Source: UMGS1696 sp045643285 | GTDB lineage: Bacteria > Bacillota > Clostridia > Oscillospirales > CAG-272 | Length of the DNA: 64,000 nucleotides | Assembly: GCA_045643285.1 (NCBI GenBank) | Contig: JAZUKN010000057.1 | Location: 1 to 64,000, forward strand | Direction of reading: 5' to 3' | Shown: positions 26,254-34,618 of the stretch, piece by piece | How positions within the stretch are numbered: the stretch's first letter is position 1 | Layout of the letters: every line of letters begins with the position of its first letter | Position numbers and translations under genes: made by a program | Notes under the pieces: generated by a model | What the model saw: the letters and a program-made list of their open reading frames with translations, nothing else | Database searches by the model: none | What the model was told of the DNA's origin: nothing

Positions 26254-26694
26254 CTATTTATTAGCCGAAACAATGTCGACTATTTCTATATCCGGCTCTT
26301 TTTTTCTTTTTGTTCTGTCAAAAACCGCTATTCCGGCGAAGGTCAGCACAAATCCGACTGCCGCGCCGATCAGTCCCGATGCTTCCGTATGCCACACGCT
26401 GTCCGCTACGATATATCCGGCAACTGCCACAACGAGCGGCAGAATGAACACGAGTGCGGCGTATCCGAGGACTTTTTTGCTCTCCGTTTCCACCTCAACC
26501 GTATCTCCGACCTTTGCGCCGAGCGCATTTTTCGCCTTTGTTTTCATCTTTCCACCGGTCGAAAGCAGTCCTGTTATTTCGCATTTTCCGTCACAGCCGC
26601 CGTGCTTCTCGCATCCGTCGCACATTGTGGCGCGGCTGACTTCTATCACTGCTTCTTTTCCGTTCGTTTCAAGTACAACAGCACGCTGGCGCAT
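26254..26694 (-). CDS. SoxR-reducing / RseC family membrane protein
   Basis: The 146-residue protein has an N-terminal soluble part with a Cys-rich motif 'CDGCEKHGGCDGKC' (~25-38). A basic 'GAKVGDTVEVE' strand and two membrane helices (~77-97 and ~105-125) follow, and the end is charged. This is the layout of RseC, which accompanies electron-transport (Rnf-like) systems and may bind a metal or Fe-S cluster. No rnf genes are visible nearby. It is the last gene of the cdaA operon, 28 bases after the FAD dehydrogenase, with GGAGG before its ATG. Confidence 0.85.
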   Translation of the reverse strand: MRQRAVVLETNGKEAVIEVSRATMCDGCEKHGGCDGKCEITGLLSTGGKMKTKAKNALGAKVGDTVEVETESKKVLGYAALVFILPLVVAVAGYIVADSVWHTEASGLIGAAVGFVLTFAGIAVFDRTKRKKEPDIEIVDIVSANK

Positions 26695-26722
26695 GGAAAA
26701 CCTCCGTTTGTTTGATTCCTTT

Positions 26723-28306
26723 TTAATCAGCCCTGTATTTTGCCATTACGGCACGGGCAATTCTTATCCCGTCCACTGCGGCTGAGACTATCCCACCGGC
26801 GTAACCGGCACCCTCTCCGCAGGGATATATCTTATTCTTTCCGACTGCCAGAAAATCGTCGCCACGCATTATTCTGACCGGTGCGGACGTTCTCGTCTCC
26901 ACTCCCGTGAGCGGAACACAGCCGTCGTCGTAGCCTCTGATCTTTCTGCCGAAATCGTACAGTCCCTCGCGGAGCATTTCCGTAACGAATCCCGGAAAAA
27001 TCTCGGAAAAATCCGCGCATTTGACACGTCCGTCGCGGTACGTCGGAACGATTTTTGAATACTCTTCTCCGCGCTTGCCGCTCATGAAGTCTCCGACTGT
27101 CTGGAACGGTGCGGTATAGTCCCGTCCGCCGGAGACGAAAGCCTTTTTTTCAAGCGTGCGCTGAAATTCTATCGCGTTTGCGGCGTTGTTTCCGAAATCC
27201 GACGGCAGAACAGACACACACACCGCGGCGTTTGCGTTCCGTCCGTCTCTTGCGCGTGTGCTCATGCCGTTTGTAACGACTCCGCCCTCTTCGCTCGTCG
27301 ACGGTACTACAGTTCCTCCGGGGCACATACAGAACGTATAACACCCTCTCTCGCCCTTGCGGTATGAAAGCTGATATTCGCCCTTGCCGAGTGAAACGTC
27401 GCCTGCATGTGCGCCGAAGAGAGCCTTGTCTATGTCACTTTGCAGATGCTCCGCTCTTACGCCGACTGAAAACGGCTTCGGTTCGACGACAAATCCCGCC
27501 GAGATAAGCTCGCCGTAAGTATCGCGTGCGCTGTGGCCCGTTGCGAGGATCAGCGCGTCCGTTTCGATCTCTTCGCCGTCGGCAGTCAGTCGCCCGTCGC
27601 GGATGTTTCCGGCGGTGGTTTTGTATCTTATCTCACCGCCAAGTTCCGTTATCCGTCTGTCGATATTCTTCACGACCTCGCGGAGTACGTCTGTGCCGAT
27701 GTGCGGCTTCGCTTTATAGAGAATATCCTCCGGCGCGCCCATTTCGCTGAGTTTTTTGATAACGTACCGCGCAAGCGGATCGTTTATCCTCGTTGTGAGC
27801 TTTCCGTCGGAGAAAGTACCTGCACCGCCTGCGCCGAACTGGATGTTCGTATCGGTGTCGAGTACGCCGTCTCTGACGAAATGCTCGACTGCCGCCACTC
27901 TTTCGTCGACCGACGCGCCTCTTTCGATAACGAGCGGCTTATATCCGTTCTCTGCGAGCAGAAGTGCGGCGAACATTCCGGCAGGTCCGAAGCCTACGAT
28001 TACGGGACGACCGTTCATTTTTTCGGTGCCGAAGGTCACATCGGGATCGGCTTCCGAATACACGCGGATGCGGCTGTCTTCGGTTTTCGGCTTTCCGTCG
28101 ATCTCGGCGTAGACCGTGTAAACGAACGTGATGCCGTGCCGCGCGTCTATAGATTTTTTCGATATATGGAGATTCGTCGGACGTGCGCCCGTCTGTTTGC
28201 GGATATACGAAGCGGCTGTCTGTATTGCCGCGCCGTCAAAGTCGCTCTCTCCCTCGCGGTATGCGACCTTAACGCCCGTCACTTCGATTTTTGTGAGTTC
28301 TTTCAT
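26723..28306 (-). CDS. Uncharacterised FAD-dependent dehydrogenase (COG2509-type)
   Basis: The 527-residue flavoprotein has an N-terminal ~85-residue domain, then the dinucleotide-binding 'GFGPAGMFAALLLAENG' and an acidic 'VIERG' end of strand 2. Further on are 'QFGAGGAGTFSDGKLTTR', 'ALILATGHSARDTYGEL' and a C-terminal 'IYPCGEGAGYAGGIVSAAVDGI'. This family is widespread in Firmicutes and is annotated as an FAD-dependent oxidoreductase. Its substrate is not known. The start is seven bases after the cdaR stop, so it is cotranscribed with the c-di-AMP genes, and with an RseC-like membrane redox protein after it. Confidence 0.85.
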   Translation of the reverse strand: MKELTKIEVTGVKVAYREGESDFDGAAIQTAASYIRKQTGARPTNLHISKKSIDARHGITFVYTVYAEIDGKPKTEDSRIRVYSEADPDVTFGTEKMNGRPVIVGFGPAGMFAALLLAENGYKPLVIERGASVDERVAAVEHFVRDGVLDTDTNIQFGAGGAGTFSDGKLTTRINDPLARYVIKKLSEMGAPEDILYKAKPHIGTDVLREVVKNIDRRITELGGEIRYKTTAGNIRDGRLTADGEEIETDALILATGHSARDTYGELISAGFVVEPKPFSVGVRAEHLQSDIDKALFGAHAGDVSLGKGEYQLSYRKGERGCYTFCMCPGGTVVPSTSEEGGVVTNGMSTRARDGRNANAAVCVSVLPSDFGNNAANAIEFQRTLEKKAFVSGGRDYTAPFQTVGDFMSGKRGEEYSKIVPTYRDGRVKCADFSEIFPGFVTEMLREGLYDFGRKIRGYDDGCVPLTGVETRTSAPVRIMRGDDFLAVGKNKIYPCGEGAGYAGGIVSAAVDGIRIARAVMAKYRAD

Positions 28307-28313
28307 TACGTCT

Positions 28314-29576
28314 TTACGTTTCTTTTCCGAATGTCACGTTTACATAGTATGTCCCGACGGGAAGCACGCCGTCCGCGTCTCCTTCGGGGACTTCAATGTC
28401 CGCTTTGATGCGTATGTCTCCGCTGTTCGAGTCTGAATACGGGCTTACGTCAAACGATATTTTTATGTCATCGGGTTTGAGACGTGCGAGGACTTCCGTC
28501 TTTCCGAGAAGCTCGACCGTGATCGGTGCTTCCTGCCACGTGAATTTTACTCCTCCGACTCCCTTTGCGCTGATATTCTCTTCGGGAACGGTAAACTCGC
28601 GCACTGCATAACCGGGTTTGAGGGTTACGGTTATCTTTGCTTTCTGAGCGGACAACTCGAGTCCGTCTTCAGCTTCGATCGTAACGACGCTCGAATAGAT
28701 ACCGCCGTGCATCGCGCTCTTTTCGTCTATCACAACGGGGAGGATGCAGTCGCCGCGGTTAACGGTATCGGAGTCTCCCGTGACTTCGACAAATTCGGGA
28801 TCGACGAACACGTTCGCGCTGTCGTATGAAAGGAATCCGTTCCTGAACTTCACTTCGACCGGTACGCGCGCTGTCTTCATTATTGTAACGGGTGCGGTCA
28901 CTTCTTTCGGGAAATAGTCGATATACGGGCTTTCAACAACTGCGCCTGCAGCGTCGACAAGGGTGATCCTCTCGGTCACTGTCGTAGTCTTCGTGATGCC
29001 GGACATATCGAGCGTCACAACGGCTTCGGCAACCTTTGTGAGCATTGAGAGCGGCCCCGTTACCGTAACTTTATCGACATCGTATTCGATAGCTCCGGTG
29101 AAGCATCCCTCTGGAAGATCGGTGTTCTCGCGCTTCTCGGCGAGGTCTACCGTTATCTGACCGGAGCGGTCAACATAAACAGACACGGTATCCTGCGACA
29201 CGCCGATGAGCTTGCAGCCCACCGGAACATCGACTACCGTTTTGAGGCTGTAGCGTCCGCTCGCTTCAATGCGCGAGAGATCAGCCGTAACGACGATATC
29301 CTCCGCCGCAAGACGGGACACGATGCTCTTTTTTCCGGACAGCGTCACGTCGATCTTCATACCGTAGCCGGAGAAGATCGCAAGTTCGTTTTCGGCGAGC
29401 TTATCCGTTCCCGTAAGCTCTACGGTGACGTCGCTGACCGTCTGACTGTACTTCGGGCTTTCGACGTTCATAACGTAAACCCACATTCCGAACGCAACGA
29501 TCACGCACACTGCGAATGCGATGATCGAAGTAACTTTTTTATTGTTCTGTTTCTTGTTTTTTGTTTTTTCAGCCAT
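28314..29576 (-). CDS. cdaR: CdaR / YbbR-domain regulator of diadenylate cyclase
   Basis: The 420-residue protein has a short Lys/Asn-rich cytoplasmic start and one membrane helix (~14-34, 'VTSIIAFAVCVIVAFGMWVYV'). About four extracytoplasmic YbbR repeats follow, each with a 'V.V.L.G....L..L....I....DLS' type pattern. CdaR binds and modulates CdaA at the membrane, and the gene follows cdaA here. The start overlaps no other gene (23 bases after cdaA). Confidence 0.88.
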   Translation of the reverse strand: MAEKTKNKKQNNKKVTSIIAFAVCVIVAFGMWVYVMNVESPKYSQTVSDVTVELTGTDKLAENELAIFSGYGMKIDVTLSGKKSIVSRLAAEDIVVTADLSRIEASGRYSLKTVVDVPVGCKLIGVSQDTVSVYVDRSGQITVDLAEKRENTDLPEGCFTGAIEYDVDKVTVTGPLSMLTKVAEAVVTLDMSGITKTTTVTERITLVDAAGAVVESPYIDYFPKEVTAPVTIMKTARVPVEVKFRNGFLSYDSANVFVDPEFVEVTGDSDTVNRGDCILPVVIDEKSAMHGGIYSSVVTIEAEDGLELSAQKAKITVTLKPGYAVREFTVPEENISAKGVGGVKFTWQEAPITVELLGKTEVLARLKPDDIKISFDVSPYSDSNSGDIRIKADIEVPEGDADGVLPVGTYYVNVTFGKET

Positions 29577-29599
29577 AATAATCTCCGTCCGATCCGGTT

Positions 29600-30484
29600 T
29601 TATTCGCCCTTTGATGTTTTATCCTTCTGTGAGCGGAAAAGCGGCAGATGAATCTTTTCGTCTTCCTCTCCGACGAGCTTCGACTGCAAAAATGCGCGAA
29701 GCGTACCTTTGTTGTAGCCGCGGACGAGTTGTCCTTCGACTGCCGTGGAGATCGTTCCGGTCTCCTCGGATACGATAACGACTATAGCGTCGCTTATTTC
29801 GCTCATTCCGATGCCTGCTCTGTGGCGTGTGCCGAGATCCTTGATAATATCGGGGTTATTCGACAGCGGAAGCACGCATCCGGCGGCATACACGCGCTTA
29901 TCGCGGATGATCATTGCGCCGTCGTGCATCGGTGCTTTATTGAAGAAGATGTTCTTTACGAGGAATGATGCAGGATTTGCGTCGAGAACTGTGCCTGTCG
30001 AGATCGTCTCGCCGAGCTTTGTCGTGCGCTCGAAGACGATAAGTGCGCCGGTCTTTGAATCGGAAAGGTCGCACACCGCGGATGTGACTTCGTCGATGAC
30101 TTTAGTCATATCGGCAGTGCCGCGCGACTCGCCGATACTCTTCAGTCCTTTAAGCGGAGTCGTGCCGAACTTTTCGAGCATCGAACGAATCTCGGGTTGG
30201 AAGAGGATGACGAGCGTGATGAAGCCGATCTGGAATATGTTTTGCAAAATGTACGACATGAGGTACATATCGAGCACGTCGCTGATGATCCGCACCGCTA
30301 TGAGCAGGAGGACGCCGACGGCGAGCTTCCCTGCCCGTTTGTCGCGTATGAAGACGAAAAGATAATAAAGCAGTACGGCAACGCAGAGAATATCGACAAT
30401 GTCGATCAGCGAAATTGATTTTATTGTGCTCCAGATATCGGAAAAACCTCTGAAGTTTTCGACTGTGACGGATTGCGGATTCAT
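29600..30484 (-). CDS. cdaA: Membrane diadenylate cyclase
   Basis: This 294-residue enzyme makes cyclic di-AMP from two ATP. Three N-terminal membrane helices (~28-98) precede the DAC domain. The catalytic motifs are 'MHDGAMII' (Asp188-Gly189-Ala190) and 'GTRHRAGIG' (218-226). The second messenger controls potassium, osmolyte and cell-wall balance. It is the first gene of the cdaA-cdaR-FAD dehydrogenase-RseC operon. Its promoter carries a palindrome over the -10. Confidence 0.95.
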   Translation of the reverse strand: MNPQSVTVENFRGFSDIWSTIKSISLIDIVDILCVAVLLYYLFVFIRDKRAGKLAVGVLLLIAVRIISDVLDMYLMSYILQNIFQIGFITLVILFQPEIRSMLEKFGTTPLKGLKSIGESRGTADMTKVIDEVTSAVCDLSDSKTGALIVFERTTKLGETISTGTVLDANPASFLVKNIFFNKAPMHDGAMIIRDKRVYAAGCVLPLSNNPDIIKDLGTRHRAGIGMSEISDAIVVIVSEETGTISTAVEGQLVRGYNKGTLRAFLQSKLVGEEDEKIHLPLFRSQKDKTSKGE

Positions 30485-30534
30485 ATATTCAGTCGCCCCT
30501 TTCGCGCTCGTAATTTACGTTTATGAAAAATAAT

Positions 30535-30553
30535 TATACTTATTATAAGTATA
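30535..30553. promoter_or_regulatory. Perfect palindrome over the cdaA -10 (possible operator)
   Basis: TATACTTAT (30535-30543) and ATAAGTATA (30545-30553) are 9-bp perfect arms around a single T. The second arm contains the -10 hexamer of the cdaA promoter. Placement fits a repressor site, but the factor is unknown. Confidence 0.5.
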
Positions 30554-30576
30554 GCACATAATCAGCGGTTTTTCAA
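30548..30576 (-). promoter_or_regulatory. cdaA operon promoter
   Basis: On the minus strand, TTGAAA (30576-30571), a 17-base spacer and TATACT (30553-30548), about 60 bases before cdaA. Confidence 0.7.
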
Positions 30577-30635
30577 ATGTTTTTTTGTGATTTTTTAATT
30601 ATTTTTGAAGATTTCTATGAGGATTTTCGAAAAAT

Positions 30636-30705
30636 CTCACGGCTTCGCACGAAATGTCATTTTCCACCGTAGGGCGGGGGTTTACTCCCGCCGCCGAAAG
30701 ACTTG
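30636..30705. repeat. GC-rich palindromic repeat (third family)
   Basis: 'CTCACGGCTTCGCACGAAATGTC...CCACCGTAGGGCGGGGGTTTACTCCCGCCG' has the layout of the units at 34071-34235. Confidence 0.55.
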
Positions 30706-30725
30706 AGTTTACTTTATATAGGCAA

Positions 30726-30914
30726 AAGGTAGAAAACGTCTGCGACGTTTTCAGATTTATTTTTTGTCCTGTTCGCTTGCGAACGGGCGGACATCGGACA
30801 ATTCATCCAAACCACACGTTTGGTGTCGTCTTTGTCCTACGCGGACGGCGCACAAGAGCATCGAATCATGGAGTTCACGAAGAGAACTCGGCTTGTCCGC
30901 CGTCCGCGTAAGAC
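30726..30914. repeat. MITE-like element, copy 3 (left part only)
   Basis: It starts with AAGGTAGAAAACGT-ctgcg-ACGTTTTC, followed by the GTTCGCTTGCGAAC palindrome and 'TCCAAACCACACGTTTGG'. It stops at 'CCGCGTAAGACAAA' without a right-end hairpin. The -35 of the next promoter begins just after it. Confidence 0.65.
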
Positions 30915-30919
30915 AAACC

Positions 30920-30948
30920 TTGACATATCCCCCAAAAACGGATATAAT
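30920..30948 (+). promoter_or_regulatory. Promoter of the glycyl radical enzyme operon
   Basis: TTGACA (30920-30925), a 17-base spacer and TATAAT (30943-30948), a perfect consensus about 60 bases before the activase start. Confidence 0.85.
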
Positions 30949-31008
30949 TATACTGTATAATTTTTTGACGTAATTTCACAAATTTCGTCCACCGCGGAGG
31001 TGATCATC

Positions 31009-31779
31009 TTGACGCTCGTTGCAGACATCGAACGCTGCTCTACTCACGACGGTCCCGGACTGCGTACCGTAGTCTTCCTCAAGGGCTGTCCTCTCCACTG
31101 CGCGTGGTGCCACAATCCCGAATGTATATCTTTCGATGCGGAAGAGCTTTTCTACGCCGACAAGTGCATCAGATGCGGTCACTGCAAGGACGGCTGTGTC
31201 ACCGGTGCGCGCGTCACCTGCGGACGTGAGATGACGGCTGACAAAGTCCTCGAAGAAGTCCTCGCTGACCGCGATTACTACGGCAAAAACGGCGGCGTCA
31301 CCGTCAGCGGCGGAGAGCCGCTCGCGCACCCCGATTTCACAAAAGAATTACTTTACAAATGTAGAGAAAACGACATTAAAACAGCTCTCGAAACGTCGCT
31401 GTACCGATATGACGAAGAGATTCTTTCGCTCGTAGATGTGCTGATGACGGACATAAAGATCTTCGATTCAGTTGAACATAAAAAATACACCGGGATCGGA
31501 AACGAAGAAATACTCGCAAACATAAAACGCGCCGATACACTCGACGTGCCGATCATCGTTCGCACGCCCGTTGTCACGGGAGTGAACGACAGCGCGGAGA
31601 ACATAAAACAGACTGCCTTCTTTGTCCGTTCGCTCAAAAACGCTGTGAAATACGAGCTTCTGCCGTATCATCCGCTCGGACTGACAAAGGCACGCGCGCT
31701 CGGCAGGGAAATGACCGAATTTTCGTCCCCTACAAAAGAAAAAATGGAGGAACTCAGACAATATGCTTACATACGCTGA
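31009..31779 (+). CDS. Glycyl radical enzyme activating protein (radical SAM), TTG start
   Basis: The 256-residue radical SAM activase installs the glycyl radical on the enzyme encoded next. The cluster motif C-x3-C-x2-C is at Cys27, Cys31 and Cys34 ('KGCPLHCAWCHNPE'). A small insert has Cys53, Cys56, Cys59 and Cys63 (CIRCGHCKDGC), enough for one extra Fe-S cluster, whereas many GRE activases carry two and PflA carries none. 'GGVTVSGGEPLAHPDF' is the family's SAM-binding motif. The upstream GTG at 31000 overlaps the GGAGG; TTG at 31009 sits eight bases after it and is the better start. The end overlaps the GRE gene by 17 bases. Confidence 0.92.
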   Translation: MTLVADIERCSTHDGPGLRTVVFLKGCPLHCAWCHNPECISFDAEELFYADKCIRCGHCKDGCVTGARVTCGREMTADKVLEEVLADRDYYGKNGGVTVSGGEPLAHPDFTKELLYKCRENDIKTALETSLYRYDEEILSLVDVLMTDIKIFDSVEHKKYTGIGNEEILANIKRADTLDVPIIVRTPVVTGVNDSAENIKQTAFFVRSLKNAVKYELLPYHPLGLTKARALGREMTEFSSPTKEKMEELRQYAYIR

Positions 31780-33979
31780 CCGACTCGCACAAATGCGAAA
31801 AACAAAAATCGAGCACACATTCATAAAAAAACAGCAGAACGGCTTTACCGACATCGACGACTTCGGCACCGTTCCGCTTCCGGAGAATTATTCCGTCATG
31901 CCGTGGTATAACAGCGACAAAGGCAGTTTCTACGGGCTTGACGGCATGAGCGAGAACTTCTGCCGCGTCCTCGGTGCGCATCCGGCATACATCGATCCTA
32001 TGGAAATGCTCTGCGGACGGTGGAGAGATATGCTCGTCAACTACCGCGGTGACATCCACTACGCGCCCGACTGGATGAGAAAGAACAAAGAGCTGTTCGA
32101 TCTCGTCTACGGCAACACTTCCGTTCAGTGGAGCAAATGCTGGGACGAAAAACGCTTCCCGTACGACGATCTGAAGCCACTGCAGAAGCTTTACAACATC
32201 CAGTCCGGCATCGACGGCGACGCACATCTCGCACCCGATTACCGCATCGGGCTGTCGCTCGGCTTCGGCGGACTGCTTGAGAAGATCGAGAAATACAGAA
32301 AGATAAACCCCGAAAAAAAGGCGTTCTACGACGCGGAAGAAAAGTGCGTCCGTGCGATAGTTGCGTTCATCGACAGGCATATCGAAAAGATCAAAGAAAT
32401 GATCCCCGACGAGGAGCGTCCCGAAATCAAAGCATCACTCGAAAAGATGCTTACAGTGTGCGAAAACGTCCGCCTCGGTGTGCCGAAAACGTTCCACGAG
32501 GCTTGCCAGTGGGTGGCGTTCTACGTCTGCGCGACGCGCGTTTACACAAGAGACGGCGCGGGCTTCCAGCTCGACACTATCCTCCTGCCGTACTACGAAA
32601 ACGACATAAAATCGGGCGAGCTTGACGACGGGACTGCAGTGTTCCTCATCGCAAATCTCTTGTTGATCGACCCGCATTACTACCAGATCTCGGGTGTGGA
32701 CGAGAACGACCGCGATATCACGAATCACCTTTCTTATCTCATTCTTGACGCAGCAGACGCGATAAACATATCCTGTAACCTCACGGTGCGTGTCCACGAA
32801 AACTGCGACGCGGATTTTCTCCGCAAAGCCGTCGGTTGCCTCCTCAAAAACAAGAACGGATGGCCGCGCTTCTGCGGTGACAAGTCCCTCTGCGACGGAT
32901 ATATGCGCTGGGGTATCGACAAGGAAACTGCACGTCAGCGTATCGCAGTCGGGTGCAACTGGATGGCGGTTCCGGGGCTTGAATTTCCGATGAATGACAC
33001 CGTAAAGATCAATATTGCAAAGGTTTTCGACGTTGCAATGGCTGAAATGCATTCCGAGTCTGATAAATCGGTGGAAAAGCTGTTCGAGATATATGAAAAG
33101 CACCTCAGAAAAGCCGTAGAAGTCACGGCGGCAGGCGTGAATCTGCACCTCGACCACATCCACGACGTAACGCCTGAGCTTATAATGGATCTGATGTTCG
33201 TCGATTCTATTGAAAAAGGACTTGACGCGTCGCAGTGCGCGAAGCTCTATACAGTCGGCGTTGACGGTGCGGGACTTGCAGTCGTCGCCGATTCGTTCGG
33301 TGCGCTGAAAACGAGAGTCGAAGACGAAAAGCGTCTCACATGGGACGAAGTATACGCCGCGCTTGATTCTGATTTTGCCGACGAAAGAGTACGGCTTATG
33401 CTCGCGTCATCACCGAAATACTGCGGTGGCGGTAACGTGTCTGATAAATTCGCGCAGAAGCTCACTGATTCGTGGGTGAAAGCCGTAACAGGTGCAAAAA
33501 TGCCCGACGGACGGCACCTCGTTCCGGGGTGGTTCTCGTGGGCGCGGTCGATCGAATACGGCGCAGTCGTCGGCGCAACGCCGAACGGAAGAAAAAAAGG
33601 CGAGCCGATCTCGCACGGTGCGAACCCGAATCCGCATTTCCGTGAAGACGGCGCGGCTACGGCACAGTCGAACGGTATCGCGGCAGTACAGTGCGGCTGG
33701 GGCAACACTGCACCGCTCCAAATTGAATTTGATCCGAAGCTCGCCGATGACGACGGTGCTGTCGAGATAATCTGCGACTTTATTAAAGCGCATTTCGGAC
33801 GCGGCGGCACACTGATCAACATAAACATACTTGACAAAGAAAAGCTCATGGAAGCGCACCGCGATCCGTCGACGCATCCCGATCTTGTCGTGCGCGTTAC
33901 GGGCTTCACGGCATACTTTGCGTCGTTGACGCCGGGATTCAGACAACTTGTGGTGAACAGGTTTATTGAGGGGATGTAA
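31763..33979 (+). CDS. Glycyl radical enzyme of unassigned type (PFL-like superfamily)
   Basis: The 738-residue protein has the C-terminal glycyl radical motif 'RVTGFTAYF', with the radical Gly at 714, 25 residues from the end as usual. The thiyl Cys loop reads 'VGCNWMAVPG' with Cys398. Known GRE eliminases and decarboxylases have G-C-x-E (Glu two residues after Cys), and pyruvate formate-lyase has Cys-Cys; this protein has Cys-Asn-Trp. The N-terminal half contains 'MEMLCGRWRDMLVNYRG', like the PFL domain. I cannot assign a substrate; no other enzyme, transporter or microcompartment gene is adjacent. A GGAGG lies 12 bases before the ATG inside the activase gene, so the two are translationally coupled. 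Confidence 0.9.
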   Translation: MLTYADRLAQMRKTKIEHTFIKKQQNGFTDIDDFGTVPLPENYSVMPWYNSDKGSFYGLDGMSENFCRVLGAHPAYIDPMEMLCGRWRDMLVNYRGDIHYAPDWMRKNKELFDLVYGNTSVQWSKCWDEKRFPYDDLKPLQKLYNIQSGIDGDAHLAPDYRIGLSLGFGGLLEKIEKYRKINPEKKAFYDAEEKCVRAIVAFIDRHIEKIKEMIPDEERPEIKASLEKMLTVCENVRLGVPKTFHEACQWVAFYVCATRVYTRDGAGFQLDTILLPYYENDIKSGELDDGTAVFLIANLLLIDPHYYQISGVDENDRDITNHLSYLILDAADAINISCNLTVRVHENCDADFLRKAVGCLLKNKNGWPRFCGDKSLCDGYMRWGIDKETARQRIAVGCNWMAVPGLEFPMNDTVKINIAKVFDVAMAEMHSESDKSVEKLFEIYEKHLRKAVEVTAAGVNLHLDHIHDVTPELIMDLMFVDSIEKGLDASQCAKLYTVGVDGAGLAVVADSFGALKTRVEDEKRLTWDEVYAALDSDFADERVRLMLASSPKYCGGGNVSDKFAQKLTDSWVKAVTGAKMPDGRHLVPGWFSWARSIEYGAVVGATPNGRKKGEPISHGANPNPHFREDGAATAQSNGIAAVQCGWGNTAPLQIEFDPKLADDDGAVEIICDFIKAHFGRGGTLININILDKEKLMEAHRDPSTHPDLVVRVTGFTAYFASLTPGFRQLVVNRFIEGM

Positions 33980-33986
33980 GGTATTC

Positions 33987-34054
33987 ATACGCGAAGCGTA
34001 TATCATCCGTGAAACGGATATCATCGCGCAGCGATATCATCCGCGAATGCGGAT
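33987..34054. repeat. Array of four micro-hairpins
   Basis: ATACGC-gaa-GCGTAT, ATCCGT-gaa-ACGGAT, ATCGC-gca-GCGAT and ATCCGC-gaat-GCGGAT are spaced 3 bases apart by 'ATC', a ~17-base period. Stems differ while loop and spacer are kept. It directly follows the GRE stop codon. Confidence 0.75.
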
Positions 34055-34070
34055 ATCATTATTCTTTAAC

Positions 34071-34235
34071 TTGCACAAGCCACGTGGCTTCGCACGAAAT
34101 ACAAATCCACCTCCGGTAGGGGACGGTGTCCTCGACGTCCCGCGGATTTAGGCAAACCTCACTGCTACGCACGAAAAATCATTCTATACCGTAGGGGAGG
34201 GGTTTCCCCTCCCGCGGATTTGCACAAACCTCACA
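34071..34235. repeat. GC-rich palindromic repeat, two tandem units (third family)
   Basis: Each unit has 'GCACGAAA...CC(G)GTAGGGG...CCGCGGATTT..CAAACCTCAC'. The second contains the palindrome GGGAGGGGTTTCCCCTCCC. Reverse-complement copies are at 4550, 26130 and 55545. The gap 33980-34618 has no credible gene. Confidence 0.65.
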
Positions 34236-34241
34236 AAGGAA

Positions 34242-34560
34242 AAGGAAGAAAACGTCGGGAACGTTTTCAAATAATCTATTTGTCCTGTTCGTTTACGAAC
34301 GAGCGGACAGGCGCACGATTTTTCCAAACCGCACGTTTGGCTTCGGTGTGTCCTGTTCGCTTGCGAACGGGCGGACGGCGGACAAGCCGAGTTCACTCCG
34401 TGAACTCAGTGAACGTCGCCTCCTTGTCAATCTACCCGCTTAGGGGGAAGGGACTTCGTCCTATTCACGCCTCCCGACTTCGTAAACGAAGTCGTCGAGA
34501 TGCTTCGCATCTCGGTCTGACTCCCCTTTGTTGCAAAGCGAATGCAAATCTTTTGTTCGC
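34242..34560. repeat. MITE-like element, copy 4 (left end intact)
   Basis: It begins AAGGAAGAAAACGT-cggga-ACGTTTTC and contains GTTCGTTTACGAAC, TCCAAACCGCACGTTTGG, GTTCGCTTGCGAAC and GACTTCGTAAACGAAGTC, plus the CGAGATGCTTCGCATCTCG palindrome. The right-end hairpin is absent. Confidence 0.7.
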
Positions 34561-34569
34561 TTTATCAAA

Positions 34570-34606
34570 TTATTCATTATTCATTCTTCATTATTCATTA
34601 TTCATT
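34570..34606. repeat. TTCATTA simple repeat upstream of the acetyltransferase
   Basis: TTATTCATTATTCATTCTTCATTATTCATTATTCAT-type short tandem units just before the ribosome site. It could be variable in length and affect expression of the next gene. Confidence 0.6.
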
Positions 34607-34618
34607 TCAGGAGACATC

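Noticed and set aside
33987..34054. CRISPR array
   Set aside because: The units are palindromes of ~15 bases with 3-base constant spacers and varying stems, the reverse of fixed repeats with unique spacers; no cas genes are present.
34220..34618. 133-codon N-terminal extension of the acetyltransferase frame
   Set aside because: The extension is made of dispersed repeat DNA; the family N-terminus begins at the ATG at 34619, which has its own AGGAGA site.
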